Shown: positions 1 through 9,572, numbered from the stretch's first letter. The stretch is DNA of 64,000 nucleotides from JAGDZR01 sp049115695 (GCA_049115695.1 JAGDZR010000025.1:96994-160993), one strand, 5' to 3'. Numbers and translations: made by a program. The notes: a model not told the origin generated them from the letters alone.

Positions 1-153
1 TTCGTCTAAATAAGGGTAATGAGCATTTGCAGGTACATAGACAATTGGCTCCCAACCAAATTGTCCTAGATACTTTACAATTTTGAGTGAACGTAGAACA
101 CTTACACCTCCGGAGGGGGGCCAGTAATAACTTATTACTAGTACCTTTTTCAA
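1..153 (-). CDS. Glycosyltransferase, N-terminal fragment (runs off left edge)
   Basis: An open frame of 51 codons runs from 153 to the window edge without a stop. It begins with a TTG codon that overlaps the TGA stop of the YfhO-like gene (TTGA), an arrangement typical of translational coupling. The N-terminus reads as a hydrophobic beta strand (KKVLVISYYWPP) followed by SGG and a helix, which is how GT4-type, GT-B fold glycosyltransferases of Bacteroidota begin. The donor-binding C-terminal half is outside the window, so the sugar and acceptor cannot be named. Its position as last visible gene of an operon with a flippase and a YfhO-like protein fits assembly of a surface polysaccharide or glycolipid. 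The TTG start is the only initiation codon near the beginning of the conserved strand. Confidence 0.75.
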   Translation of the reverse strand, partial: MKKVLVISYYWPPSGGVSVLRSLKIVKYLGQFGWEPIVYVPANAHYPYLDE

Positions 154-2588
154 TTATTCTTTGATTTGAATGACAGTGCGATTGAACCAATAAACACGAT
201 TAATGAAACACTTGAGAAAATTGTCGTAATCAAGCTACCAATGTAATAACTGTCAGGCTTGAACTCAAAAACAATTTTCTTACTCCCTTCAGGAATCATT
301 AGTCCTCTCAAAACATAATTTGTCTGAATTATGTCAGCAGGACTGCCATCAATAGAAGCAATCCAACCTTTCTCATAGAAAATTTCAGAGAATACTGCGA
401 GTCCTGCAGATGCATTATCGACTTGATAAGTTATGCGATTTGGTGAATATTCAGTCAATCTTATTGTACCACTGGTTGTTTTGAGATTGTCAATGTCATA
501 TTTAAAATTGTTGACAATTGCGCGTCTCGATGAATTAAGTTCACAAGTAAGAGATAATTCTTCATCAGCACTTTTAGCTGGGACTATTTCATTGGCAAAC
601 CATGCATTACCCATTGCATGTGAATTTATTAGAACGTTTTGAGCGTCATTTCCAAATTTCAAATATTGTGCATTGAGCATATTAATCACTCCATTCGCTG
701 AAAAATTAGTGTTCCTGCTTTGAACGGAATTGATAATTGAGCCTACCTGATTAGCCATACAATATTCAATCAATTCGGCGTATCTTTTTATTTTGGCACC
801 ATGGTACCCCCCAAGACTAAAATGATTGGCTGAAGTCTGAGCTTCGTTAAAAGGATTCTGGAGATTTAATACGCGATAAATATCATCTCCTCCAGCTGAT
901 AATATTGCTTTATCCGCAGGAGTTATCTGAATAAATTGATCTTTTGCTTTTCTCTGAAAGTTTTCATCATTGATGAATCTTTTTCCTACATTGAATACGT
1001 CAAATACAGCAAATACCATGATACTTATCACGGCAGTTTGTTGTTTTAATCTTCCTTTTATATGAAACCACAAGATTGAAAGGACTAAACCAGACAATAG
1101 CACTGATCTGAACAAATCTGACACTAAAATAGACTTCCTATCCATCTCAAGTGCAGATTTATACCAAACAGGGAGATTTGTTAATCGACCATCTACAGCA
1201 CCGGAATAGTCTACCATCCAAGAATAGATCAGGACAAGACCAAATACGGCAGCACATATTATCGCTGTTTTTAATAAACTTTTTTTATCTTTTTTATCTA
1301 TAAATTTCTGAAGCCCCTGCGCCGATAAAAGAGGAACAACGAGTAATAGAATGACCATGGTCATCGAGACTGATCGGAACTTATTGTATCCTGGTAAGTA
1401 GTCGTATACGAGATTATTAATCATTGGGAAGTTTTTACCCCAGGCAAGAATCAAGCTTACAATTGTCGCCACAATAATCCATGTCTTATGTTTTCTTTCG
1501 GTGGTCAATAGTCCTAATACAAATAAGAAAAAAATGACCGCTCCAACATATGTGGGTCCACTTGTAAATGGTTGATCACCCCAATAGGTTGGGACACTCT
1601 GAAGTTGATTGCGTATTTGCGCGGTAGTAGCACCTCTACCAGTAAGCTCTTTTCCCAAATATGAATCTTCATCAAGTGATTGCTGACTAGGTCCACCAAA
1701 TGCATTTGGTACGATTAAGGTTAATGACTCTGCTATTCCATAGCTCCAATTAAATACATAGTCATACGTTAGTCCGCTGCTGGAGCTTGATTGATTTGAA
1801 ACTGCGGTTAAATCAGACTTACCCCTTGTGGAATATTTACTGTATTCAAGAGTAGTCCAAAGTCGTCCGGTATTTGAAAGAACTCCAAATATACCAGCGC
1901 CTAAAATAATCATAGAGGTAATTAAAAAGCTTTTGATTGACTTCTCTTTGTAAGCAATGACGAGTTGACTCAATCCGAAGATGATCAGAACAATCAATAG
2001 ATAATAGGTTATCTGTAGGTGATTTGAGTTTAGATGTAAGGAAGTTGCAATTGACAATAATCCGAAACCTAATAATGTTTGCTTTCTATCAAAAATGAGT
2101 TTTGCTCCTGCGAGTACCAATGGCATGTATCCGATGGCTCTGACCTTCCAAATATGACCTGCTTCAATACTAACTAGGTTAAAAGTGTTTAAGGCATAAC
2201 ATAAACTACAGAGCAGGGCTATCCAAGGATTAATCCCAAAGCAGCAAAGCAATATATAGAATGATATGAATGCAATTAAACTTACTTGAACACTTGATGG
2301 TGTATTAAGTGTAACTATTTTCTGTACGTACTTACTTAAATCTCCTTTCCAGCTGATAGCTATTAAATAGGTGGGCATTCCGCTGAACATGGAATTAGTC
2401 CATAGAACTGTTTCATCCTCCTGGCTTGAATATTTAATGATTTCAGAGTTGGCTCCATTACCTTGGTTGATATCATTTTGGTTTAATTCTTTGCCTTCAA
2501 ATATTAATGGTGAGAAGAATAAAATGACTGCAACATAACCAATTGAAATGCTTATGAGGTGAGGGATTAAGGGTTTCAGCTTTTCCAT
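150..2588 (-). CDS. YfhO-family multi-spanning membrane protein
   Basis: An 812-residue integral membrane protein with a first transmembrane helix at about residues 10-30, a large extracytoplasmic loop (about 31-95), a block of roughly ten more hydrophobic helices up to about residue 540, a long soluble region (about 545-775) and a last helix near the C-terminus. This is the architecture of YfhO proteins, GT-C-fold relatives implicated in glycosylating lipoteichoic acid or other surface polymers in Firmicutes; the role in Bacteroidota is not established. The start overlaps the end of the flippase gene by 13 nt and its stop overlaps the next glycosyltransferase, so the three are probably co-translated. 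Inference: transfer of a lipid-linked sugar on the periplasmic side. Confidence 0.8.
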   Translation of the reverse strand: MEKLKPLIPHLISISIGYVAVILFFSPLIFEGKELNQNDINQGNGANSEIIKYSSQEDETVLWTNSMFSGMPTYLIAISWKGDLSKYVQKIVTLNTPSSVQVSLIAFISFYILLCCFGINPWIALLCSLCYALNTFNLVSIEAGHIWKVRAIGYMPLVLAGAKLIFDRKQTLLGFGLLSIATSLHLNSNHLQITYYLLIVLIIFGLSQLVIAYKEKSIKSFLITSMIILGAGIFGVLSNTGRLWTTLEYSKYSTRGKSDLTAVSNQSSSSSGLTYDYVFNWSYGIAESLTLIVPNAFGGPSQQSLDEDSYLGKELTGRGATTAQIRNQLQSVPTYWGDQPFTSGPTYVGAVIFFLFVLGLLTTERKHKTWIIVATIVSLILAWGKNFPMINNLVYDYLPGYNKFRSVSMTMVILLLVVPLLSAQGLQKFIDKKDKKSLLKTAIICAAVFGLVLIYSWMVDYSGAVDGRLTNLPVWYKSALEMDRKSILVSDLFRSVLLSGLVLSILWFHIKGRLKQQTAVISIMVFAVFDVFNVGKRFINDENFQRKAKDQFIQITPADKAILSAGGDDIYRVLNLQNPFNEAQTSANHFSLGGYHGAKIKRYAELIEYCMANQVGSIINSVQSRNTNFSANGVINMLNAQYLKFGNDAQNVLINSHAMGNAWFANEIVPAKSADEELSLTCELNSSRRAIVNNFKYDIDNLKTTSGTIRLTEYSPNRITYQVDNASAGLAVFSEIFYEKGWIASIDGSPADIIQTNYVLRGLMIPEGSKKIVFEFKPDSYYIGSLITTIFSSVSLIVFIGSIALSFKSKNN

Positions 2589-4072
2589 TTGCTTGTTATT
2601 GTTTTTGCTTTGAGGAGAATTTTGTTTTGAATGAGAATCAAGTCTTCCGATGGTCTGAAGATATTAATTAGTACTAGGAAAACAACACAAATAGAAGATG
2701 ATCTAAGTAAGATGTCTACAAGTATGCTAGTTGACCTGGGAATAAATTCTACAACCACAAAAATGAATGCAAGGATTAAAATACTCCTAACTGTTCTCAA
2801 TGAAAACGGTGAAATTCCAATTCGATGATTAACAAAATAAAATTTAAGAATGTTGAAAGTTACTAATGTAATAATCATTGAGTAGGCGGCACCATGTAGA
2901 CCCAACATTGGAACTAAGTAAAAATTGCATGAAACGTTCAAAATTCCAGTAATTATTATTAATCCGATCTGGATTCTGTAGTATTTGGTCATTGTGAGAA
3001 TCTCACCGTTCAAACTGAACAAAGCATTAGATAATTTTGCAATTCCAATGATAAATACAATCCAATATCCAGTTCTGTATTCGTTACCATTAGGCATTAG
3101 CGTGTATATACTCTCCAGATTTAGAAACACCCCCAGGAAGAGCAGCCCTCCGATAAGCAACGAATTAACTGATGCTTTTTTGTAACTTAATTCAATGTTG
3201 GCGATATCACCCGAGTTATAGAATCGACTGATTAACGGTAATGAGATTTGAGAAATGAACTTTTTGGGTGTTTCAACTATTGTAATCATAAGTAACGCCG
3301 TTGTGTAAATGGCCATTTCCTTTAATCCCAAATCTTTACTAACCCAAATTTGACCGATTTGACCGATCATTACAGAACCAACTGCTCCAATTGTAATATT
3401 TGATGAATATTTTATCGGACCATTTAAGCGAGCGAGTATGTCTGTAATTGAAACCTTCTTATACTTATATTTTTTCCCAACAGTCAGAATTAGTCCAATT
3501 AAAATTATTCCATAAATCACTACTTGTCCAACTAGATATTGATCAAATGAAATGACTGATAATCCGAGCAAAAATATGATTAAAGAATGCAATATCTTAT
3601 GTCCAAATTCTCGGAAAATGTTTGGTGTGATTATGTCTAAATTGGCTTTTGATATTGATTCAAAAACTTGAAAGCAAGACATCAGAAATAATAATGATAT
3701 TACAATATCAATGTGGTCGTTGACAGTGGGTGATTTTCTCAGAAAGATCAAAGCAATTTGATCATCGAAGAGAAGGAACATGAACCACACAAAAAGAAAT
3801 GCCAATATCCAAATTGTGAAATTAATGGTGATGAGTATCGATTCAATTCTTTTTTCTTTGAATTCTGGAAAAAATCTTATTATCGATGATGGTGTTCCAA
3901 AGACAGCAAGGGGAATCAATAGCATGGATATGCTTAAGAGGGTCCTAATCAATCCTATTTCCTCAGGACTCATGAACATCGGCATCAGTATAATCGCATT
4001 GATATACCCCACACCAATACTCGTATAAGCAATTAATGATGAAATGGCACTTTGCCTAATTACAATGCCCAT
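2576..4072 (-). CDS. Polysaccharide flippase (Wzx/MVF-like)
   Basis: A 498-residue protein with about 12-14 hydrophobic helices spread over its whole length and only short loops. The N-terminus (SLIAYTSIGVGYINAIILMP followed by a short loop ending in GL) matches the start of Bacteroidota oligosaccharide flippases of the MATE/MVF superfamily, which move undecaprenyl-linked oligosaccharides across the inner membrane. It follows the DUF3298 lipoprotein gene by 6 nt and overlaps the YfhO-like gene, so it belongs to a minus-strand glycan operon. The substrate cannot be deduced. No polymerase (Wzy) or chain-length regulator is seen in the visible part of the cluster. Confidence 0.85.
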   Translation of the reverse strand: MGIVIRQSAISSLIAYTSIGVGYINAIILMPMFMSPEEIGLIRTLLSISMLLIPLAVFGTPSSIIRFFPEFKEKRIESILITINFTIWILAFLFVWFMFLLFDDQIALIFLRKSPTVNDHIDIVISLLFLMSCFQVFESISKANLDIITPNIFREFGHKILHSLIIFLLGLSVISFDQYLVGQVVIYGIILIGLILTVGKKYKYKKVSITDILARLNGPIKYSSNITIGAVGSVMIGQIGQIWVSKDLGLKEMAIYTTALLMITIVETPKKFISQISLPLISRFYNSGDIANIELSYKKASVNSLLIGGLLFLGVFLNLESIYTLMPNGNEYRTGYWIVFIIGIAKLSNALFSLNGEILTMTKYYRIQIGLIIITGILNVSCNFYLVPMLGLHGAAYSMIITLVTFNILKFYFVNHRIGISPFSLRTVRSILILAFIFVVVEFIPRSTSILVDILLRSSSICVVFLVLINIFRPSEDLILIQNKILLKAKTITSKWKS

Positions 4073-4078
4073 TAGGAA

Positions 4079-4858
4079 TTAAATTGATTCAATCTCCCCC
4101 CAACTCAAAAACACTTCGGTTGGTCCGTCAGCGTGAGATCCAATTTCGTAATCATTGTAAAAAATAATCATGCCACGAGAGGTGAAACCAACGTTCTCTG
4201 ATAGATCAAATTGATCATTGTCAAACATATAGCCGGCTTCACTGAGTTTCGTGTCTGATCCCAATTTTTTCAGCCTCCTGAACTTCTTTTCCGCGATGCT
4301 TGCCAACGCATTTTTGTCTACAACAATTTCTGTAAGAGCCATTGGACGCCCGCTATTATCGATTAGGAAGTATGATCGATAGGTATTTGTATGAGCCCCG
4401 CCAGTGTACGACTCCTGGTCTATCCTGACAGAGTAGAATTGATCATTTCCAAATTCAACCCTGGCTTCTACATTTACATACCAGGGAGCAATACTCTCAG
4501 GGAAAGCCTCTTTATAAGCCTTAAAGTCTTTGATGAAAATGGTCATCAGATCAGAAATGTCATCAGATCTTTTATTCTTCCTGGTAAAATCTGCAACAAC
4601 CTCTCTCACTTTGTCCTCAACAAAATCATTTACTCTGTTGAGCTCAGAAAGCTCAGGGTAACTTATCTCAATGCTTGCACATTCACCACTCTTACAATCT
4701 GGATCTTCTTTGCTAAGGGCTACCGTGCTCGCAACCTCGAAAGACATCTTCCGGGCAGGGCTTTCTGGTACAGAAGCAAATCCGTCAGACGCCTTCTCTG
4801 TTGGGATGGAGCATGAAATTGCAAAAATGAGCATTGCGGCAAATGAATAATATTTCAT
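4079..4858 (-). CDS. DUF3298/RsiV-type lipoprotein
   Basis: A 259-residue secreted protein. I take the ATG at 4858 because it begins a clear lipoprotein signal (MKYYSFAAML, then AISC with the lipobox cysteine at residue 16); the frame stays open 27 codons upstream but that extension has no signal character. The body has the DUF4163 plus DUF3298 pattern (SYTGGAHTNTYR followed by a C-terminal FTSRGMIIFYNDYEIGSHADG block) seen in RsiV and PdaC. RsiV binds lysozyme as an anti-sigma factor, PdaC deacetylates peptidoglycan, but this copy has only the domain, without a sigma-binding part. It is the first gene of the minus-strand operon and lies 79 nt from a divergent gene. Exact role unknown. Confidence 0.75.
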   Translation of the reverse strand: MKYYSFAAMLIFAISCSIPTEKASDGFASVPESPARKMSFEVASTVALSKEDPDCKSGECASIEISYPELSELNRVNDFVEDKVREVVADFTRKNKRSDDISDLMTIFIKDFKAYKEAFPESIAPWYVNVEARVEFGNDQFYSVRIDQESYTGGAHTNTYRSYFLIDNSGRPMALTEIVVDKNALASIAEKKFRRLKKLGSDTKLSEAGYMFDNDQFDLSENVGFTSRGMIIFYNDYEIGSHADGPTEVFLSWGEIESI

Positions 4859-4937
4859 AAATGCAGTTTTGTCGAAAATAATGAGTGCAGCTTCATTTCT
4901 TTGATTTGATTTGCAATAATAACTAATCCCTAGACGC

Positions 4938-5837
4938 ATGAAATTGAAATTGTCAGTATTTGCATTATTAAGTGTTTTTTTAACTCATTCTTATGCTCAG
5001 AATAGCGACACCACTTATTGGAAAGTTGGAGGTGCGAGTACACTTACCTTTAGTCAGGTTTCATTGAACAACTGGGCTGCCGGTGGGGAGAATAATGTTT
5101 CCTTAAATGGTTATTTTTTAACCTTTGCCAATTACTTAAAAGGTAAAGTGGATTGGTCCAATAGTTTGGAAATGGGTTATGGTGTCATTAAACAAGGGGT
5201 AGCGGATCTCCGAAAAACAGATGATGTCATCAATGCCACTACACAGCTAGGTGTAAAGCTGCCAGCGCCAAAGCTATTTTTTACTTCACTGCTGGATTTT
5301 AAAACGCAATTCGTCCAAGGTCTCAATGCAGATGAACAAATCATTTCCAATTTCATGGCTCCTGGATACTTATTGGTTGCGACGGGCCTCAACTGGAAAC
5401 CCAGTGAAGTATTTTCAGCTACCTATACTCCGGTGACCGGCAAGATGACATTTGTAAGAGATCAAGCACTTGCAGATGCTGGAGCATTTGGTGTTAAGCC
5501 GGGTGAGAACTTCCGTGCAGAACTTGGGTCATACTTGAAGATGAATTTTGTAAAAGCCGACTTGATAAAGAATGTTGGACTCACTTCGAAACTTGAACTG
5601 TTCTCTAACTATATTAAGGATTTTGGCAATATCGATGTGAACTGGCAAAATGCATTGGTCATGAAGGTCAACTCTCTCATTACCGTCAATTGGCAAACCC
5701 AGTTGATATATGATGATGATATCAAAATTCAAATTACAGATGAAGCAGGAAATGTAACTGGCGCTTCACCAATGACACAGTTTAAGAGTGTATTTGGTGT
5801 AGGCATTTCTTATAATTTTGGGGCCAAACCCGAGTAA
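4938..5837 (+). CDS. DUF3078 outer-membrane-like protein
   Basis: A 299-residue protein with a Sec signal peptide (about residues 1-20, ending SYAQ) and alternating hydrophobic/polar strands through the rest, ending in a phenylalanine-containing strand. The segment with FSQVSLNNWAAGGENNVSLN is the characteristic opening of DUF3078 proteins of Bacteroidota, predicted to form outer membrane beta-barrels. No enzyme motif is present. It is divergent from the DUF3298 lipoprotein and its stop codon directly abuts the stop of queA on the other strand, with no spacer. The family function is not known. Confidence 0.8.
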   Translation: MKLKLSVFALLSVFLTHSYAQNSDTTYWKVGGASTLTFSQVSLNNWAAGGENNVSLNGYFLTFANYLKGKVDWSNSLEMGYGVIKQGVADLRKTDDVINATTQLGVKLPAPKLFFTSLLDFKTQFVQGLNADEQIISNFMAPGYLLVATGLNWKPSEVFSATYTPVTGKMTFVRDQALADAGAFGVKPGENFRAELGSYLKMNFVKADLIKNVGLTSKLELFSNYIKDFGNIDVNWQNALVMKVNSLITVNWQTQLIYDDDIKIQITDEAGNVTGASPMTQFKSVFGVGISYNFGAKPE

Positions 5838-7013
5838 TTAGCGTATCAAAAAGGAGGAATCTCCGTAACTCAGAAATCGATAATCATTTTCAAGGGCAGC
5901 TTGGTAAACAGCTGCCCAATCAGATCCAATAAATGCTGCCACGAGCATCATTAGGGTTGTAGATGGTAAATGGAAATTTGTTATTAATCCATCTACAACT
6001 TTAAACTGGTACCCCGGAACAATGATTATTTCAGTATGTCCAATGAGATGATCTACTTCATTGTTGTTCATATGTTTCAATACGGCTTGCATTGACTCCT
6101 CTTTTGAAGGTAATTGTGAATGTTGTTCATACGGAGCTGTTTTACCAATGGTGAATTGCTTGTTTCCATTGAGTATTTGAACTCCGTACCAGTATAGCGA
6201 CTCGAGTGTTCTTAGACTTGTAGTTCCCACTGACACGATTTGCTGATGATTAAGAATATGTTCAATATTCTTTCTTTTGATAATCATTTGTTCCCGGTGC
6301 ATAGGATGATCTGCAGCACTTGTTTTTATGGGTTGGAAGGTGCCTGCACTAACATGCAATGTGAGGTAGTCAATTGTATGTTCATCGGAGATTTTTCTGA
6401 GTAAATCCTCAGTAAAATGGAGGCCCGCGGTTGGTGCGGCTACTGCACCCTCATGTTTCGCATAAACAGTTTGATAGCGTTCATGATCCGCGTGCTGCAC
6501 TTCTCTATTGATATAGGGTGGCAGTGGGATTTTGCCCAGAGCAGTCAGCATTTGGGAGAATGATATTGAGTTATCCCAGCTGAATTTGACTTCATTTTGA
6601 CTGATTCTCAAGGCCGTAACCAATCCTATTTCTGTCTCCAGTTGCAATGAAGTATTCACTTTCCATTTCTTGGCATTTCCAATCATACACACCCATTGCG
6701 TTTTGCCATGAGCATTCATTACTTCCTCTGATACTTTACTAGGGAAGGTAGGTTCGAGTAGGAAAATTTCTATTCTGGCGCCAGTATCTTTATGCATTAC
6801 GATGCGGGCAGGAATGACCTGTGTGTCATTGAAACATACAAGAGAAGACTTAGGTAAAAATTGGGAGATTTGAGAAAACTCATGGTGCGCTATTTCTCCG
6901 TTCTGATAAAGTAGTAGTTTTGATGCGGACCTGTCTGATAGCGGAAATTTCGCAATGCGATTTTCCGGAAGTTCATAGTGATAATCAGATGGGTGGATTT
7001 GCTCAATGTTCAT
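5838..7013 (-). CDS. queA: S-adenosylmethionine:tRNA ribosyltransferase-isomerase
   Basis: QueA transfers and isomerises the ribosyl moiety of SAM onto preQ1 in tRNA to make epoxyqueuosine at wobble position 34. The 391-residue protein is slightly longer than the usual 340-360. Family signatures include SDYHYELPENRIA at the N-terminus, VCFNDTQVIPAR at about 59-70, VAAPTAGLHFT at 191-201, and a C-terminal LITNFHLPSTTLMMLVAA segment. The start at 7013 is only 9 nt from the divergent menC start, so its promoter must lie inside menC. It is convergent with the DUF3078 gene without any gap. No other queuosine gene is in the window. Confidence 0.95.
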   Translation of the reverse strand: MNIEQIHPSDYHYELPENRIAKFPLSDRSASKLLLYQNGEIAHHEFSQISQFLPKSSLVCFNDTQVIPARIVMHKDTGARIEIFLLEPTFPSKVSEEVMNAHGKTQWVCMIGNAKKWKVNTSLQLETEIGLVTALRISQNEVKFSWDNSISFSQMLTALGKIPLPPYINREVQHADHERYQTVYAKHEGAVAAPTAGLHFTEDLLRKISDEHTIDYLTLHVSAGTFQPIKTSAADHPMHREQMIIKRKNIEHILNHQQIVSVGTTSLRTLESLYWYGVQILNGNKQFTIGKTAPYEQHSQLPSKEESMQAVLKHMNNNEVDHLIGHTEIIIVPGYQFKVVDGLITNFHLPSTTLMMLVAAFIGSDWAAVYQAALENDYRFLSYGDSSFLIR

Positions 7014-7022
7014 ACGTCATAA

Positions 7023-8078
7023 ATGAAGCTCGAATATAAACCGTACACACTTGATTTTAAATTTGAAGCAGGAACAAGTCGTGGTTCCATGACCAAAAGA
7101 AAAATCTGGATACTAAATATTTCTGAAGGAAGTAAAAATGGAATAGGAGAGGTGGCTCCATTGTTTCGGTTGAGTATTGAAGATGAAGATGATGTTATAG
7201 ATAAACTTGATCACTTAGCTACTGTTGATATTGAGACTCCCGAAACAAGAGAAAGTGCATATGTAATAGCTGAGAAATATGCTAGAGAATGTCCTAGTGT
7301 GCGGATGGGATTAGAAATGGCTTTAATTGATTTTGTAAATGGAAGCCAACGTCAATGGTTTAAGGGGGATTTTACGAATGGTCGGCAAGCGATTCCTATT
7401 AATGGATTGATTTGGATGGGGAGTTTGGCGGAAATGAAGGCTCAGGTCGATAAGAAACTTGAACTTGGGTTTGACTGTATCAAAATGAAGATTGGAGCGA
7501 TTAACTGGGAGGATGAACTGAAGTTGCTGGCTTATACAAGAGAACTTTCAAAGGATTTGATATTGAGAGTTGATGCAAATGGAGCCTTTGCTGTAAATAA
7601 GGCAGTTAATAAGCTGAACGAGCTGGCACCTTTTGATTTACATAGTATTGAGCAACCCATCTTGCCGGGTCAACCAGAAGCCATGCAATTGTTATGTAGC
7701 ATGAGCAAAGTACCTATTGCCCTTGATGAGGAATTAATTGATAAAACAGATGATCAGGAAAAGAATGACCTGCTAAATGACCTAAAACCACAGTATTTAG
7801 TACTTAAGCCTTCCTTGCTGGGAGGCTTTGCAGAAACTCAAAAGTGGATAAGACTAGCTGAGCAGCGTGAAATTGGATGGTGGATCACATCTGCATTGGA
7901 AAGTAACATTGGGCTGAACGCTATTAGTCAATTTACCAGTCAGTTTTCCAATCTAGGCCATCAGGGACTAGGTACCGGTCAGCTTTATCACAATAATTTT
8001 CACTCAAAAGCGAAAATCGACGGGCAGTTAATGACCTACAATCCAAATTCACTTGACGAAACCTTATTTGATATATGA
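7023..8078 (+). CDS. menC: o-Succinylbenzoate synthase (enolase superfamily)
   Basis: A 351-residue enolase-superfamily enzyme. The catalytic layout is visible: Lys154 and Lys156 in IKMKIG, metal ligands Asp184 (RVDANG), Glu210 (SIEQP) and Asp235 (ALDEE), and Lys262 in LKPSLLGG. The N-terminus (EYKPYTLDFKFEAGTSRG) matches Bacteroidota o-succinylbenzoate synthases, which dehydrate SHCHC in menaquinone biosynthesis. Relatives of the same fold epimerise dipeptides or racemise N-acyl amino acids, so function is not certain from sequence alone, and no other men gene is next to it. The gene overlaps the next one by 4 nt (ATGA) and starts 9 nt from queA. Confidence 0.82.
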   Translation: MKLEYKPYTLDFKFEAGTSRGSMTKRKIWILNISEGSKNGIGEVAPLFRLSIEDEDDVIDKLDHLATVDIETPETRESAYVIAEKYARECPSVRMGLEMALIDFVNGSQRQWFKGDFTNGRQAIPINGLIWMGSLAEMKAQVDKKLELGFDCIKMKIGAINWEDELKLLAYTRELSKDLILRVDANGAFAVNKAVNKLNELAPFDLHSIEQPILPGQPEAMQLLCSMSKVPIALDEELIDKTDDQEKNDLLNDLKPQYLVLKPSLLGGFAETQKWIRLAEQREIGWWITSALESNIGLNAISQFTSQFSNLGHQGLGTGQLYHNNFHSKAKIDGQLMTYNPNSLDETLFDI

Positions 8079-8836
8079 GACCATACATACTTACTGAGTC
8101 AAATTGGAAAACACTGAAAGATCAACAAGTTGATCTCGCTATTTTACCTTGGGGAGCTACTGAAGCTCATAATTATCATTTGCCTTATGGAACAGACGTG
8201 ATTGAAGCAGATCATATCGCTGCAGAGGCTGGCAGAAAAGCCTGGAACAATGGGGCCAAAATAATTATTTTGCCAACGATTCCTTTCGGTGTGAATACAG
8301 GTCAATTGGATATCAAATTGGATATGAATATATATCCGTCTACTCAACAAGTAATTTTACGCGATGTAATTGAAACGTTGAATAGGCAGGGTATTCAAAA
8401 ACTATTGGTCCTAAATAGTCATGGTGGAAATGATTTCAAAATGATGTTGCGAGAGCTTGGAGCACAATTTCAGGACATGTTTTTGACCACCTGTAGTTGG
8501 TTTAAGATATTGGATCATGCGCAATATTTTGAAAATAAAGGAGATCATGCTGAAGAAATGGAAACGAGTTTAATTCAGTTTCTAACCCCGGAGTTGGTTT
8601 TGCCTTTGAATGAGGCAGGAGACGGCCATGAAAAACAAAGCAAGATTAGTGGGATAAGAGAAGGTTGGGCCTGGGCAGAAAGACGTTGGTCACAGGTTAC
8701 GAAAGATACAGGGATAGGTGACCCAAGAAAAGCTACAGTAGAAAAAGGTGAACGGTATTTCAATGATGTGACGGATAAATTGGCAGGACTTTTTATTGAA
8801 ATTGCCGAAGTGGATGTAGACAATCTGTATGAGTAA
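8075..8836 (+). CDS. Creatininase-family amidohydrolase
   Basis: A 253-residue protein of the creatininase family, binuclear-metal enzymes that hydrolyse cyclic amides. Metal-binding positions are recognisable: Glu30 and His32 in WGATEAH, Asp41 in PYGTD, the NSHGGND loop around His116, and GDHAEEMETS with His158 and Glu160. Members act on creatinine, formylated riboflavin precursors (ArfB) or mycofactocin peptide (MftE), so the substrate is open. It overlaps menC by 4 nt and the downstream lipoprotein gene by 8 nt, which implies co-translation. The link with menC is unexplained and is listed as a finding. Confidence 0.85.
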   Translation: MRPYILTESNWKTLKDQQVDLAILPWGATEAHNYHLPYGTDVIEADHIAAEAGRKAWNNGAKIIILPTIPFGVNTGQLDIKLDMNIYPSTQQVILRDVIETLNRQGIQKLLVLNSHGGNDFKMMLRELGAQFQDMFLTTCSWFKILDHAQYFENKGDHAEEMETSLIQFLTPELVLPLNEAGDGHEKQSKISGIREGWAWAERRWSQVTKDTGIGDPRKATVEKGERYFNDVTDKLAGLFIEIAEVDVDNLYE

Positions 8837-9572
8837 ATGTTTAAGCATATTCGGCATTGTTTTGATGCTGGGTTGCACCTCCAAGCATCAATGGGATGAG
8901 GTAGAATGCGCAACGCCACTAGTTTCTGAAAATCAAAATGTCAACCATATATTCAAGGCTTGTCGGACATTTATGTATCGGGCACGATTCTGGGATCAGA
9001 ACTTCAACCTTATCACTGATCAAAAGGTGAGAATGGTAGTTACCGGCGATGATTGGCAGCATGATCCTCAACGATATAGCGATCTGCTTGTTCAATACCA
9101 ATTTAGTGAAGAAGAGGAGCAAATGGCAAGTGAATTCAATCTTAACATACTTCGACAAATTCCCTGGAAAAGAAACATTCATGCAGGATACCTGGAGACC
9201 AAGAATGATTGCTGGATGCATCCATTCAGATATAATCAATACTTATTCACTGAAATAGCCCCATTTCCATCAGTGCCATTACCGATGCAGCCCGGACTGG
9301 AATGGACTTCAAGCTTGATGATCTATGATTGGGGTGATTGGACAGACTTTCAAATCACTAATTACTATGAGGTAATTGGTCAGGAAAAGGTAGAACTGCC
9401 TATTGGAGAGATTGGAGAAACATGGAAAGTCGTATCCTACAATGAAACCGAGGTAGGACGCAATGAACATACTTTTTGGTTTAATGAAGATATGGGATTT
9501 ATTAAAATGCACTACAAAAATTTTGCAGGGCAAACACTCATTTTCGAATTAGAGTCCCTTACAGACAAATAG
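8829..9572 (+). CDS. Lipoprotein of unknown function
   Basis: A 247-residue protein starting with a lipoprotein signal (CLSIFGIVLMLGC, cysteine at about residue 16). The remainder is rich in aromatic residues and predicted beta strands, with two features worth noting: the segment WKRNIHAGYLETKNDCWMHPFR near the middle, and a C-terminal half (FQITNYYEVIGQEKVELPIG and following) resembling lipoproteins that carry a beta-sandwich. I do not recognise the family. It is the third gene of a tightly overlapping operon with menC and the creatininase-like gene (8-nt overlap), and ends about 30 nt before the first PadR-site candidate. Confidence 0.8.
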   Translation: MSKCLSIFGIVLMLGCTSKHQWDEVECATPLVSENQNVNHIFKACRTFMYRARFWDQNFNLITDQKVRMVVTGDDWQHDPQRYSDLLVQYQFSEEEEQMASEFNLNILRQIPWKRNIHAGYLETKNDCWMHPFRYNQYLFTEIAPFPSVPLPMQPGLEWTSSLMIYDWGDWTDFQITNYYEVIGQEKVELPIGEIGETWKVVSYNETEVGRNEHTFWFNEDMGFIKMHYKNFAGQTLIFELESLTDK

